Positions 40,410-49,339 of a stretch of DNA of 52,733 nt are shown piece after piece. The position numbers and the translations under genes were made by a program. Location of the stretch: positions 1 through 52,733 of the forward strand of contig NZ_JBEXCV010000053.1 of assembly GCF_040605455.1 (NCBI RefSeq). The letters are read 5' to 3'. The DNA comes from Embleya sp040605455 (GTDB lineage: Bacteria; Actinomycetota; Actinomycetes; Streptomycetales; Streptomycetaceae). Numbering within the stretch: the first letter of the stretch is position 1; each line of letters begins with the position of its first letter. The notes below the pieces were generated by a model that was given only the letters and a program-made list of their open reading frames with translations, was not told the origin of the DNA and searched no databases.

Positions 40410-41921
40410 ATGTCCCACGACGGTCGATCCACACCCGGCGCACATGACGTGCACGACCCGCACGACCCGCGTGCCGCCGCCGGCGGGCACGGGCATGCGC
40501 ACGCCGGGGCGCAGGACCCGCCGGCGCCCCGGCGGTGGTTCGTCCTGACGCTGGTGTGCCTCGCGCAGTTCATGCTGATCCTGGACGTCACGGTGGTGAA
40601 CGTCGCGCTGCCGAGCATCGGCGCGGACCTGGACCTGGGCCGAGAATCCCTGACCTGGGTGGTCACCGCCTACGCGCTCGCGTTCGGCGGCCTGATGATC
40701 CTGGGCGGGCGGATCGCGGACATGCTGGGCCGGCGGACCGGATTCCTGCTCGGGCTGGCCGTCTTCACCGCCGCGTCGCTGGCCGCGGGGTTCGCCCCGA
40801 ACGGCGCGGTATTGCTGGCCGCCCGCGTTGCGCAGGGCGCCGCGGCGGCGCTGTTGTCGCCGGCCGCGCTCGCGCTCGTGACGGTCACCTTCCCCGGCCC
40901 CGAGCGCAACCGCGCACTCGGCGTGTGGGCGGCGATCGGCGGCACCGGGGCGGCGGCCGGCGTCCTGGTCGGCGGGCTGTTGACCGCCGGCCCGGGATGG
41001 GAGTGGATCTTCTTCGCCAACGTGCCCATCGGCGTGGCCGTACTGGTGCCGGCCGTGTCGGTGATCCCGGGCGGGCCGCGCACCGCCTCGCCCGCCCGCC
41101 CGGACCTGCCGGGAGCACTCGCGGCCACGGCGGCCACCGCGGCGTTGATCCTGGGCGTGACCCGTGCGGGCGACGTCGGCTGGGCGTCGCCGTGGACGTT
41201 GTCGTCGGCGGCCGTCGCCGTGGTCGGCTACGCGCTTTTCGTACTCGTCGAGCGCAGGATCGTCGATCCTCTGGTTCCCCTGGCCCTGTTGACCCGCAGG
41301 CCGGTGATCTCCGGCGCGTTCGTGATGCTGGTGGCGAGCGGACTGCTGATCCCGTTGTTCTTCCTCGGCTCGCTCTATATGCAACACACCCTGGGCTTCG
41401 GCTCGTTGCGGACCGGATGGGCCTTCCTGCCGGTCGCCGTCGCGGTGACCGCCGGGGCGCATGTCGGGGGCCTGCTGGTCGGCCGCATCGGTGCCCGGGC
41501 GGTGGGCGCGGCCGGCCTGGTGATCGCCGCGGCGGGCGCGTTGTGGCTGAGCCGGCTGCCCGAGCACGGCGGCGGCATGTCCGACGTGGTCCCCGGATTG
41601 GCCCTCGCCGCAGCGGGCCTGGGCCCCGCCTTCGTCGCGGCGACCACCACGGCCATGTCCCATGTGCGCCACCACGAGGCGGGCGTCACCTCGGGTGTGG
41701 TGAACACCTTCCACGAACTCGGCGGCGCGCTCGGCGTGGCCCTGGTGTCGGCGATCGCGGCATCCAGCCTGGCGGGTGGGGTCGACGGCGGTGGGGTCGA
41801 CGGGTACACCGACGCGTTCCTCGCCTGCGCGGGCGCGGCCGTGGTCGCGGCGCTCGTGGCGTCCGTACTCGTGCCGGCGGGCAGGCCACCGGCGTCCGAC
41901 GGCCCACGGCACGTGCACTGA
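40410..41921 (+). CDS. MFS drug efflux transporter, DHA2/EmrB-QacA type
   Basis: 503 residues. A His/Asp-rich cytoplasmic N-terminus (about 1-40) is followed by about 14 membrane helices. DHA2 motifs: LAQFMLILDVTVVNVALPSIGADL (motif D1), GGRIADMLGRRTGF (motif A), and the motif C-like GVWAAIGGTGAAAGVLVGGLL. These are proton-driven multidrug exporters. GAGGAGCGAAACG precedes ATG 40410. It is followed by a TetR gene, and twin dyads lie upstream, so it is probably drug-inducible. The N-terminal His cluster is unusual and might bind metal. Confidence 0.95.
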   Translation: MSHDGRSTPGAHDVHDPHDPRAAAGGHGHAHAGAQDPPAPRRWFVLTLVCLAQFMLILDVTVVNVALPSIGADLDLGRESLTWVVTAYALAFGGLMILGGRIADMLGRRTGFLLGLAVFTAASLAAGFAPNGAVLLAARVAQGAAAALLSPAALALVTVTFPGPERNRALGVWAAIGGTGAAAGVLVGGLLTAGPGWEWIFFANVPIGVAVLVPAVSVIPGGPRTASPARPDLPGALAATAATAALILGVTRAGDVGWASPWTLSSAAVAVVGYALFVLVERRIVDPLVPLALLTRRPVISGAFVMLVASGLLIPLFFLGSLYMQHTLGFGSLRTGWAFLPVAVAVTAGAHVGGLLVGRIGARAVGAAGLVIAAAGALWLSRLPEHGGGMSDVVPGLALAAAGLGPAFVAATTTAMSHVRHHEAGVTSGVVNTFHELGGALGVALVSAIAASSLAGGVDGGGVDGYTDAFLACAGAAVVAALVASVLVPAGRPPASDGPRHVH

Positions 41922-42010
41922 CCACCGCGACCGGGACGGCCGGCGCGGCTGCCGAGGCCGCCGCGCCGCCACGGTCGGCGCGGCCATTTCCGACAGTAGG
42001 GTTGACCACC

Positions 42011-42601
42011 ATGGGTGCGACATCACCACCGGGCGTACGGCGACGGGCCGACGCCGAACGCAACATCGCCGCCATCCTTGCCGCCGCGCTCGGCGCCTTC
42101 GCGCGTGATCCCGAGGCCACGATGACCGACATCGCGCGGGTCGCCGGGGTCGGACGGGTGACCCTGTACGGGCACTTCGGCTCCCGGGACGTGCTCCTGG
42201 AGGCGGTGATCGGGCAGGTCCTGGGCGAAGTCGAGGTGCTCCTCGACGACGCCGAGGTCACCGTCGGACCGGCCGACGAGGCGCTGGTCCGGCTCGCCCG
42301 TGAGGGCTGGCAGGTGCTGGACCGCACCCGCGGCCTGCGCAGGGCAGCCCTGAAGGCGCTGGGCGAGGCGAGCCTGCGCCGACACCACGCCCGGGTCCTG
42401 ACCAGGGTCGACGAACTCGTCGCGCGTGGCCGGAGCGAAGGCGCGATCCGGACCGACCTGCCGGCCGCGTGGCTGACCGCGACCTACTACGGCGTGATCC
42501 ACACCGCGGCGGACGAGGTCGACGCGGGCCGCCTCGACCGCGCCACGGCCGGCGACACCATCGCCACGACCCTGCGCTCGGCCCTGTCCGCACCCCGGTG
42601 A
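42011..42601 (+). CDS. TetR/AcrR family transcriptional regulator
   Basis: 196 residues. The N-terminal helix-turn-helix AAILAAALGAFARDPEATMTDIARVAGVGRVTLYGHFGSRDVLLEAV (about 19-65) is typical of TetR. The rest is the helical ligand domain. It lies 89 bp after the MFS gene in the same direction, so it is likely the pump's repressor acting on the twin dyads at 40275-40332. ATG 42011 is used; TTG 42002 is a weaker alternative. Confidence 0.93.
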   Translation: MGATSPPGVRRRADAERNIAAILAAALGAFARDPEATMTDIARVAGVGRVTLYGHFGSRDVLLEAVIGQVLGEVEVLLDDAEVTVGPADEALVRLAREGWQVLDRTRGLRRAALKALGEASLRRHHARVLTRVDELVARGRSEGAIRTDLPAAWLTATYYGVIHTAADEVDAGRLDRATAGDTIATTLRSALSAPR

Positions 42602-42866
42602 GGATGCGCACCCGCTCGGCGACGCCCACCCGGCCACAGGACGCGCCCGGCCCGCCGCGGCGATCCGGGCCGGACGGCGCGCCGTTCGGGCCTTGACGGA
42701 GGAAGTCCCGGTCGGTCCGCAGCGCTCGGGTGTGGCGGCGGGCGGGGGCACGTGCAGGGCGAAGGCGATGTCGGGTTTTCGGGCCCACGTGCCGGTGTCC
42801 GATGCGATCCTGGCGCGTGGTGCGCGGGAGCGCGCGAAGTGGGTCGGGGGAACCGGTTGTGGGGGT

Positions 42867-44957
42867 GTGTTCGTGCGGGCGTGGGTGTCGCGGGTGATAT
42901 TGGTCGTGGTGTTGAGCATGGTTGCCGGCGTGTGGCCGGCGGCCGGTGACAGTGCCCGGGCCGCGCCGGGGCCCGACAAACCGTCCGTGGTGGTGTCTCC
43001 GCACACGGTGCGGGTCGGTGACGTGATGACGATTCGGGGCAGCGCACACAGCGGGTGTCCGCGCGATCTGATCAACGTCCGAGTCGACTTCGCGGTCGGC
43101 GCCACCAACCTGCTGGCCGAGTTGATCGTGGCCGATCTTTGGGTACGCGCCGACGACGGCTACGCGTTCACGTTGCGGTACCGGCTGGCCCGGGAGGGCA
43201 CGGGCGGACCGGAGTCGATCCATACCGAATGCGCGGATCCGGGAGCCGACGGTCTGCACAAGTCGATGGCGCTGGGGCTGTTCAAGATCGACTATGTGTC
43301 GCACACGTTCGTCGAGCCGCCGAACCCGGACGCGGCGAGCCCGCCGGCGGATCTGGCGAGCAAGCGGGTGGTGCTGCGCCCCGAATCGGGGCCGCCGGGG
43401 TCCCGGTTGACGGTGTGGACCGACATCCGGTGCGGCGGCGCGAATCCGACCAACAACGTCGTGGTCCTGTGGGGCGATGATCCGATGGCGTTCTTCGAGG
43501 CGGGGCCTGATTCCGGGAGTCAGGCGATCGTCACGACGGTGCCCCAGGGACCGCAGCGTGGCCCGCGCCCGGTGTCGGTCAGATGCGCCGCGACCGATGT
43601 GGTCGTTCCCGGCGATCGGGTGCCCGATGCCGGAGCGGTCCTGAGCGCGGTGTTCGACACGCCCTCTCCCGTGCTGACGGCGACGCCCGCCCGCGCGGGC
43701 CCCGGCGAGCGCGTGCGGGTTCGCGGCACGGGCTTCACCGCGTGCGGCTCGGCGTTGGCGAGCGAGCGACCCGAGTTGGTCGTCACGGCGGCCGGGCGGA
43801 TTTTGGGACGCCTGCCGGTGGCCGCCGACGGGCGCGTCGACGCCGACCTGACCCTGCCCGCGGACGCCGGGGACATGCGAACGCCGACCGTCACCTGCGC
43901 GGGCGACGCCATCGACGGCGTGGTGCCGCTTGCGCTGACCCTCGCCGCGGTGAGCGGTGACGCGCTCGCGCCCCGGACCTCGGCTCGCTACCGCGCCGCG
44001 TCCACGGCCGCGGTCCCGGCCGTCACCGATCTGTTGCGCGAACCGGCCCCGGTGATCGCGGCCGGTGCCGTGACGGCGGCGTCGCTGCCGCTGGTGGGTT
44101 TCGCCGGCGAGTTGTTCAACCGCACGTTGGAGGAGAACCGGGCGCGGATCCGCCGACGGTTGCGTCCGGGTGCGGCGCGGCCACGCTCGATGCCGCGTGC
44201 CCCACGCCTGCAGGTCGTGGTGTTCGTCGTGCTGTCGGCGCTGTTCGCCGCGGCCGTCGAACCGGGGGTCGCGCTCGACGTGCCCACGGGCCTGCTCGCG
44301 CTGGCGCTGGTGGTCGCGGTGCCCGCGACGGTGCTCGCGTACACGGGGACGGCCGAGGCGTACCGGCGGCGGATCTCCCGGGTCCGGGCCTTTCCGCAGC
44401 TGATTCCCGGCGGCCTCGCGGTCGCGGTCGCGCTCGGGGTCGCCTCGCGCGCTGCGGAACTGACGCCGGGTTACGTGTACGGCCTGTGCCTGGCCTTCAC
44501 CCACGCCGGACTGCGTACGCTCCCGGACCGCGAGGAGGGCCGGGCCACGCTGCTCGGCGCGACCGCGCTGGCCGGGCTCGGCATGCTGGCCTGGATCTGG
44601 CGCATCCCGGTTCACCACTCCGCGGGCCAGGACCCGTCCGCCGGCTGGGCGTTCGCGGAGAACGTGCTGACCCAGACGTATATCGCGGCGGTGATGACGC
44701 TCTTCTTCGGGTTGCTCCCGATCCGCTACCTCGACGGTCACCGGGTGTGGGTGTGGAACCGGGCCGGCTGGGCGGTGCTGTACGCGTTCACGACCTTCCT
44801 GTTCGTGCTGACGCTGCTGGACCCAACCGGAGCCACCGCCGGGGGAACCGGCGACATGTGGCTGCGCTCGGTCTGGATATTCGGCGGATTCGCGGCTGCG
44901 TCGCTGACCTTCTGGGCGGTGTTCCGATTCCGCCCGGCACTTCCGCCGACGTCGTGA
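42867..44957 (+). CDS. large secreted/membrane protein of unknown function
   Basis: 696 residues from GTG 42867. A signal peptide (VFVRAWVSRVILVVVLSMVAG) with probable cleavage after ARA is followed by about 340 extracellular residues. These show repeated Ig/IPT-like segments (VVSPHTVRVGDVMTIRGSAHSGCP; VLRPESGPPGSRLTVWTDIRCGG; TATPARAGPGERVRVRGTGFTACG), each with a Cys near its end. A C-terminal membrane part has about seven or eight helices, including VVVFVVLSALFAAA and AVMTLFFGLLPIRYL. Between them lies NRTLEENRARIRRRLRP, probably cytoplasmic. I recognise no enzyme motif; cell-envelope function is likely. The start could be a few codons off. A terminator follows at once. Confidence 0.75.
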   Translation: MFVRAWVSRVILVVVLSMVAGVWPAAGDSARAAPGPDKPSVVVSPHTVRVGDVMTIRGSAHSGCPRDLINVRVDFAVGATNLLAELIVADLWVRADDGYAFTLRYRLAREGTGGPESIHTECADPGADGLHKSMALGLFKIDYVSHTFVEPPNPDAASPPADLASKRVVLRPESGPPGSRLTVWTDIRCGGANPTNNVVVLWGDDPMAFFEAGPDSGSQAIVTTVPQGPQRGPRPVSVRCAATDVVVPGDRVPDAGAVLSAVFDTPSPVLTATPARAGPGERVRVRGTGFTACGSALASERPELVVTAAGRILGRLPVAADGRVDADLTLPADAGDMRTPTVTCAGDAIDGVVPLALTLAAVSGDALAPRTSARYRAASTAAVPAVTDLLREPAPVIAAGAVTAASLPLVGFAGELFNRTLEENRARIRRRLRPGAARPRSMPRAPRLQVVVFVVLSALFAAAVEPGVALDVPTGLLALALVVAVPATVLAYTGTAEAYRRRISRVRAFPQLIPGGLAVAVALGVASRAAELTPGYVYGLCLAFTHAGLRTLPDREEGRATLLGATALAGLGMLAWIWRIPVHHSAGQDPSAGWAFAENVLTQTYIAAVMTLFFGLLPIRYLDGHRVWVWNRAGWAVLYAFTTFLFVLTLLDPTGATAGGTGDMWLRSVWIFGGFAAASLTFWAVFRFRPALPPTS

Positions 44958-44959
44958 GT

Positions 44960-44997
44960 GGCGGGTCTCGCCCCGGAGTTCCGGGGCGAGACCCGCC
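44960..44997. terminator. bidirectional hairpin terminator
   Basis: A perfect 17-bp stem, GGCGGGTCTCGCCCCGG at 44960-44976 and its complement at 44981-44997, has an AGTT loop. It lies between the convergent membrane-protein and amidase genes and can serve both. Confidence 0.92.
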
Positions 44998-45007
44998 GGG
45001 CGGCCGT

Positions 45008-46456
45008 TCAGCAGGACGGGCGGCGGTCCGGTGTGTAGGACCAGGGGCGGACCGCTTCGAGGGCTGCGCCGATGCGGAAGACCATCTCGTCGTCGTAGGT
45101 CTTGCCGACGATCTGCACACCGGTCGGCACGCCGTTGGAGGCGAAGCCCGACGGTACCGCCAGGACCGGTACTCGGCTGCAGATGTTGAACGGCGGGGTG
45201 AGGGCGGCGTCCAGATAGAAGTCCAGTTCCTTGCCGTCCACGACGACCTTGGTCTCGGTGTAGTCGTCGTCGGCGACGAAGGCGGGGATCGCCGTGGTGG
45301 GGCAGATCAACGCGTCGAACCGGTCCAGCAGTTCGCCCAGTTCGGCGTAGATGGCGCCTTCCAGGGCGAGTCCCTCGGCGAACGAGGTCCGGGTGGCCGC
45401 CGCCTTCTCGTGGAAGGCCCGCAGGTACGGGTTGACCAGGTCCGGCGCGGCATTGATCGCCTCGCCCGCCTCGGCTCCCATGATCGCGGCGAAATGGGCC
45501 ATCAGGGCCCGGTTGACCGTTTCCCGGGTCCAGCCGAGCTCGACCTCCTCGACCACTGCTCCCGCGGCGCGCAGAGCCTCGGCGGCGGCCCGTGTGTTGG
45601 CCGCCACCTCGGGGTCGATCGAGTGGTCGCCGAGCGTGACGCTGAGCGCGATGCGCAGGCCCTCCGCGCCGCGGGCGCCGGCGTACTGTTCCGGCAGTAC
45701 CAGCTTCGGGCGCAGCGAGACGACGTCGCCCTTCCACGGCCCCGCGATGACGTTCTCCAGGAGCGCGCAGTCGGCGACCGTGCGTGCCATCGGGCCGTCG
45801 TGGCAGTACTGGTCGAGGCTGTACGGCGGCATTGCCGGGACCCGGCCGAACGGCGGCTTGAATCCCACGACGCCGTTGAACGAGGCGGGGATGCGGATCG
45901 AGCCGCCGATGTCGGATCCGGTGGCCAGTGGCGCGTATCCGGCGGCCAGCGCGGCACCCGAGCCGCCGGACGAACCCCCGCACGAGTACTCGGGGTTCCA
46001 CGGGTTGCGGGTCACGCCCCACAGCTTCGACCGGGTGAACCCGGCGGCGCAGAACTCCGGTGTGCTGGTGCGGATGTGAATGATGCCGCCCGCGTCGGCG
46101 ATTCGCTGGAGCACCGGGTGCGTTTCCGTGGCGATCTCGTCCACGAGCAACAGCGATCCCTGCTGGAGCGGATGTCCCTCGATGGGGTGCTCCTCCTTGG
46201 CCGCGACCGGGAGGCCCTCCAGTGGCCGGATGTCGCCGCGGCCTTTGCCGAGGTAGCGCTGTTCGGCCTCGCGGGCCGCCGCGAACGCCTGGTCGTGGAG
46301 CGATTCCACGACCGCGTTGACAACGGGTTCGGCGGCGGTTGCCCGGTCCAGGACGGCGGTGAGCAGTTCGACGGGCGACAGTTCACGGGTGCGGAAGGCG
46401 GCGAGTGCCTCGGTCGCCGTGAGGTAGGCGAGGTTGGTGGATGTCTCGGCGGACAC
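45008..46456 (-). CDS. amidase, amidase-signature family
   Basis: 482 residues from GTG 46456, with GGGAG upstream. The Ser-cisSer-Lys machinery is visible: Lys87 in LPVAAKEE, the Ser-rich loop CGGSSGGSGAALAAG (159-173), and nucleophile Ser186 in GSDIGGSIRIP. The C-terminal PTTAIPA and VLAVPSGF segments also fit. It hydrolyses an amide bond in a small molecule; the substrate cannot be read. It lies 101 bp downstream of a five-gene peptide-type ABC importer on the same strand and is probably the last gene of that operon. The importer may deliver its substrate. Confidence 0.93.
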   Translation of the reverse strand: MSAETSTNLAYLTATEALAAFRTRELSPVELLTAVLDRATAAEPVVNAVVESLHDQAFAAAREAEQRYLGKGRGDIRPLEGLPVAAKEEHPIEGHPLQQGSLLLVDEIATETHPVLQRIADAGGIIHIRTSTPEFCAAGFTRSKLWGVTRNPWNPEYSCGGSSGGSGAALAAGYAPLATGSDIGGSIRIPASFNGVVGFKPPFGRVPAMPPYSLDQYCHDGPMARTVADCALLENVIAGPWKGDVVSLRPKLVLPEQYAGARGAEGLRIALSVTLGDHSIDPEVAANTRAAAEALRAAGAVVEEVELGWTRETVNRALMAHFAAIMGAEAGEAINAAPDLVNPYLRAFHEKAAATRTSFAEGLALEGAIYAELGELLDRFDALICPTTAIPAFVADDDYTETKVVVDGKELDFYLDAALTPPFNICSRVPVLAVPSGFASNGVPTGVQIVGKTYDDEMVFRIGAALEAVRPWSYTPDRRPSC

Positions 46457-46557
46457 GGTGACTCCCAAGCAGGATTGAATGGTTCGCGATGGGGCGGCGG
46501 CCCGGGTCGATCGGGCGGGCCCGGCAGGTCCGTGGGAACTGCCGGCTCCGCTGCCTG

Positions 46558-47397
46558 TCACGCATCCGGTGCGGCGAGTGCCCTTCTGCTTTCGGCGATG
46601 CGCTCGGGGTCCCAGCCCGCGCTCGGCACCGAGTCGATCAACAGTCGGGTGTAGGGGTGTTGCGGCGCGGACAGCACGTCGGCGGTGCGGCCCGACTCGA
46701 CGATCCGGCCGTTGCGCAGCACGACGATGTCGTCGGTGATGTGCCGCACGACCGCCAGGTCGTGGCTGACAAAGAGGTAGCCGATGCCCCCCTCGCGACG
46801 GATGCGGGCCAGCAGGTCCAGGATCTGCGCCTGGATGGACACGTCGAGTGCGGCGACCGCCTCGTCCAGGATCAGCACCCGGGGCGAGGCCGCCAACGCG
46901 CGTGCGATGGCCACGCGTTGGCGCTGGCCACCGGAGAGTCGGCGCGGCAGGGCGCCGGCCTCGCGGGTGCCCAGACCCACCTGGTCGAGCAGTTCGGCCA
47001 AGCGCGCGGCGCGCCCGGGCCGGTCGGTCTCGGGTGCGTGCAGGCGCAGGACCTCGTCGATGCTGTCGTGCACGGTGATGCGCGGGTCGAGGGAGAGGTA
47101 GGGGTCTTGGAAGACCATCTGGATCTCCCGCGCCCGGGCCAGGCGTTCCGCGCGGGTGCGTGGTCGGTGGGCGCGTTCTTTGCCGTCCACCGTGATGCTG
47201 CCGGCGTCCGGGGTCTCCAGGCCGACGAGCATGCGGGCGGTGGTGGTCTTACCCGATCCGGATTCGCCGACGATGCCCAGCGAGCCGCCCGGCGGCAGCG
47301 TGAAGCCGACGTCGTCGACCGCTTTGTGGTCGCCGAACGTGCGGCACAGGCCGCGGACTTCCAGGGCGGCCGGGGCCGGTTCGGTGGACGTGCTCAC
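46558..47397 (-). CDS. oligopeptide-type ABC importer ATPase (OppF/DppF-like)
   Basis: 279 residues from GTG 47397, which overlaps the previous ATPase stop (GTGA). Walker A is GESGSGKTTT, the Q-loop is MVFQDPYLSLDPRI, the signature is LSGGQRQRVAIARAL, and Walker B is VLILDEAVAALD with SHD as H-loop. The C-terminus HPYTRLLIDSVPS is typical of Opp/Dpp ATPases. The cysteine-rich Opp tail present in its partner is missing, which is normal for the shorter subunit. It is the fifth gene of the transporter operon. Confidence 0.94.
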   Translation of the reverse strand: MSTSTEPAPAALEVRGLCRTFGDHKAVDDVGFTLPPGGSLGIVGESGSGKTTTARMLVGLETPDAGSITVDGKERAHRPRTRAERLARAREIQMVFQDPYLSLDPRITVHDSIDEVLRLHAPETDRPGRAARLAELLDQVGLGTREAGALPRRLSGGQRQRVAIARALAASPRVLILDEAVAALDVSIQAQILDLLARIRREGGIGYLFVSHDLAVVRHITDDIVVLRNGRIVESGRTADVLSAPQHPYTRLLIDSVPSAGWDPERIAESRRALAAPDA

Positions 47398-48434
47398 TGC
47401 AGGATCCCTTCGTCCGCGCGCAGGCACGCCACGGCCGCCGGGCCGTCGTGGACCAGTGCGGGGGCCTCGGTTCGGCACCGCTCGATCGCGAACGCGCAAC
47501 GGGCCGCGAAGGCGCAGCCGGGGGGCGCCTCCGCGAGTGATACGGGCCGTCCCGGAATCGGTTGCGGCGCCGCGGCGTCCGCCTCCAGGCGCGGTGTCGA
47601 GGCCAGCAGCGCGGCCGTGTAGGGGTGCCTGGGTCGGGCGAACAGGTCGGCGACGGGCTGGGATTCGACGATGCGTCCCGCGTACATGACGTAGATGCGG
47701 TCGCAGATCGCCGCCGCGAGTTCCAGGTCGTGGGTCACGAACAGCATGCCGGTGCCGTGCCGGTGTTGCAGGCGTCGCAGGATGCCGACGACTTCCGCCT
47801 GTGTGGTGACGTCGAGTGCGGTGGTGGGCTCGTCGGCGAGCAGCAGTGCGGGGTCGCCGGACAGGGCGGCGGCGATCACCACGCGCTGGAGCATGCCGCC
47901 GGAGAACTGGTGCGGAAAGCGGCGCAACGCGCCCTGCGGGTCGCGGATGCCGACCTCGGTCAGCAATTCCTGTGCTCGGGCCAGCGCTTGGTCCTTGGGC
48001 ATGCCGCGCACCCGCAGTCCCTCGGTGAGGAAGTCCCCGACCCGGCGCATCGGGTTGACCGACGCGCGCGGGTCCTGGAACACCATCGCCACCTTGTTCC
48101 TGCGCACTTCGCGCAGGCCGGCCGCGCCCATGGCGAGTACGTCGGTGCCCTCGACGCGGACGGTGCCCTCGGCGCGTGCTCCCTTGGGCAGCAGGCCCAG
48201 GACGGTGCGGCAGGCCACCGATTTGCCCGAGCCGGACTCGCCGACCAGACCCACGGTCTCGCCGCGTTCGACCCGCAGGTCGACCCCGTTCAGGATCGGC
48301 CGCGCGGCGGCGTGATCCGGCAGGCGCAGCGTCAGGCCGACCATGTCGAGCAGCGGCACGTCGTGCCCATCGGCCTCGGTGCCGGATGTGGCGGGCCGGG
48401 TGGCTGTGTCGCCGGCCGTCGTCTTGTCGAACAC
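47394..48434 (-). CDS. oligopeptide-type ABC importer ATPase (OppD/DppD-like)
   Basis: 346 residues. Walker A is GESGSGKSV, the Q-loop is MVFQDPRASVNPM, the signature is FSGGMLQRVVIAAAL, and Walker B is LLLADEPTTALD with VTHD as H-loop. The C-terminal OppC/D tail PPGCAFAARCAFAIERCRTEAP carries the three cysteines that in this family often bind a 4Fe-4S cluster with a fourth nearby Cys (VACLRAD). GTG 48434 is preferred for GAGAGG 8 nt upstream; GTG 48443 would overlap the permease stop. Confidence 0.94.
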   Translation of the reverse strand: MFDKTTAGDTATRPATSGTEADGHDVPLLDMVGLTLRLPDHAAARPILNGVDLRVERGETVGLVGESGSGKSVACRTVLGLLPKGARAEGTVRVEGTDVLAMGAAGLREVRRNKVAMVFQDPRASVNPMRRVGDFLTEGLRVRGMPKDQALARAQELLTEVGIRDPQGALRRFPHQFSGGMLQRVVIAAALSGDPALLLADEPTTALDVTTQAEVVGILRRLQHRHGTGMLFVTHDLELAAAICDRIYVMYAGRIVESQPVADLFARPRHPYTAALLASTPRLEADAAAPQPIPGRPVSLAEAPPGCAFAARCAFAIERCRTEAPALVHDGPAAVACLRADEGILQ

Positions 48435-48439
48435 GGCGG

Positions 48440-49339
48440 TCACCTCTCCCGCTTGGAGACACGGTCGGCGAGGCCCTCGCCGACGATTCCGAATGCGACG
48501 ACCGCGATGACGATGGCGGTCGCGGGGGCGAGGGCGGGCAGCATGACGTCCTTGAGGAGCGGGTTCTGGCCTTCGCTGACCATGACGCCCCAGTCGGCGG
48601 TGGGTGCCTGGACGCCGAAGCCGAGGTAGGACAGGCCGGCGAGTTCCATCAGGGCGTAGCCGAAGTTGATCGCGGACTGGGCCAGTACGGTCGGGGTGAT
48701 GTTGGGGATCAGGTGCCGCGTGCAGATCGACCAGCCGGACCAGCCCTGGACCCGGTAGGACTCGATGTAGGGCCGGGTCTGTTCCTGGCGGGCGATGGAG
48801 CGCACCAGGCGCCCGACGTAGGGCGTGTAGGCGATCATCATGGCGATGACGGGTGCGGTCAGTCCCGCCCCGAACACCGCGACGCACAGGATCGCCAGCA
48901 GCATTGCGGGGAATGCGAACAGCAGGTCCATCGAGCGGGACAGCAGGGAGTCGACCCAGCCGCCGCGCCATGCGGCCATGACGCCCATGGCGATGCCGAG
49001 CACGGTGGACACGCCGACCACGGCGAGTGGCCCCAGCAGCCCGGTGCGGGCTCCGTACAGCAGTCGGCTGAGGATGTCACGGCCCGACTGGTCGGTGCCC
49101 AGCCAGTGTTCGGGGCCGGTGCCGGCCAGCGAGTTCTTCAGGTCGATGGCGTCGGGTTCGTAGGGTGCGAGCAGCGGTGCGCACACCGCGAGCAGCACGA
49201 GCAGAACCAGGACCAACACGGCCGCGGTGAACAGCGGTCCCTGTGCGGCGAGTTTGCGGATCCGAGCCGGTGCGCCGCGCCGGAGGGGCGGCGTCTGTGC
49301 GGTCGCGTCCTTGACCGACGCGGGGGCGGAGGCACTCAC
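48440..49339 (-). CDS. oligopeptide-type ABC importer permease (DppC-like)
   Basis: 299 residues. A charged N-terminus precedes six membrane helices. HWLGTDQSGRDILSRLLYGARTGL is the conserved DppC N-terminal signature, and YIESYRVQGWSGWSICTRHLIPNI is the EAA-type loop that contacts the ATPases. GTG 49339 overlaps the upstream permease stop. It is the third gene of the operon. Confidence 0.95.
   Translation of the reverse strand: MSASAPASVKDATAQTPPLRRGAPARIRKLAAQGPLFTAAVLVLVLLVLLAVCAPLLAPYEPDAIDLKNSLAGTGPEHWLGTDQSGRDILSRLLYGARTGLLGPLAVVGVSTVLGIAMGVMAAWRGGWVDSLLSRSMDLLFAFPAMLLAILCVAVFGAGLTAPVIAMMIAYTPYVGRLVRSIARQEQTRPYIESYRVQGWSGWSICTRHLIPNITPTVLAQSAINFGYALMELAGLSYLGFGVQAPTADWGVMVSEGQNPLLKDVMLPALAPATAIVIAVVAFGIVGEGLADRVSKRER

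Noticed and set aside
42258..46022. Open frame of over 1200 codons on the minus strand across the TetR, membrane-protein and amidase regions
   Set aside because: Arg/Gly/Pro-rich product, no motifs, and antisense or out of frame to well-supported genes on both strands.
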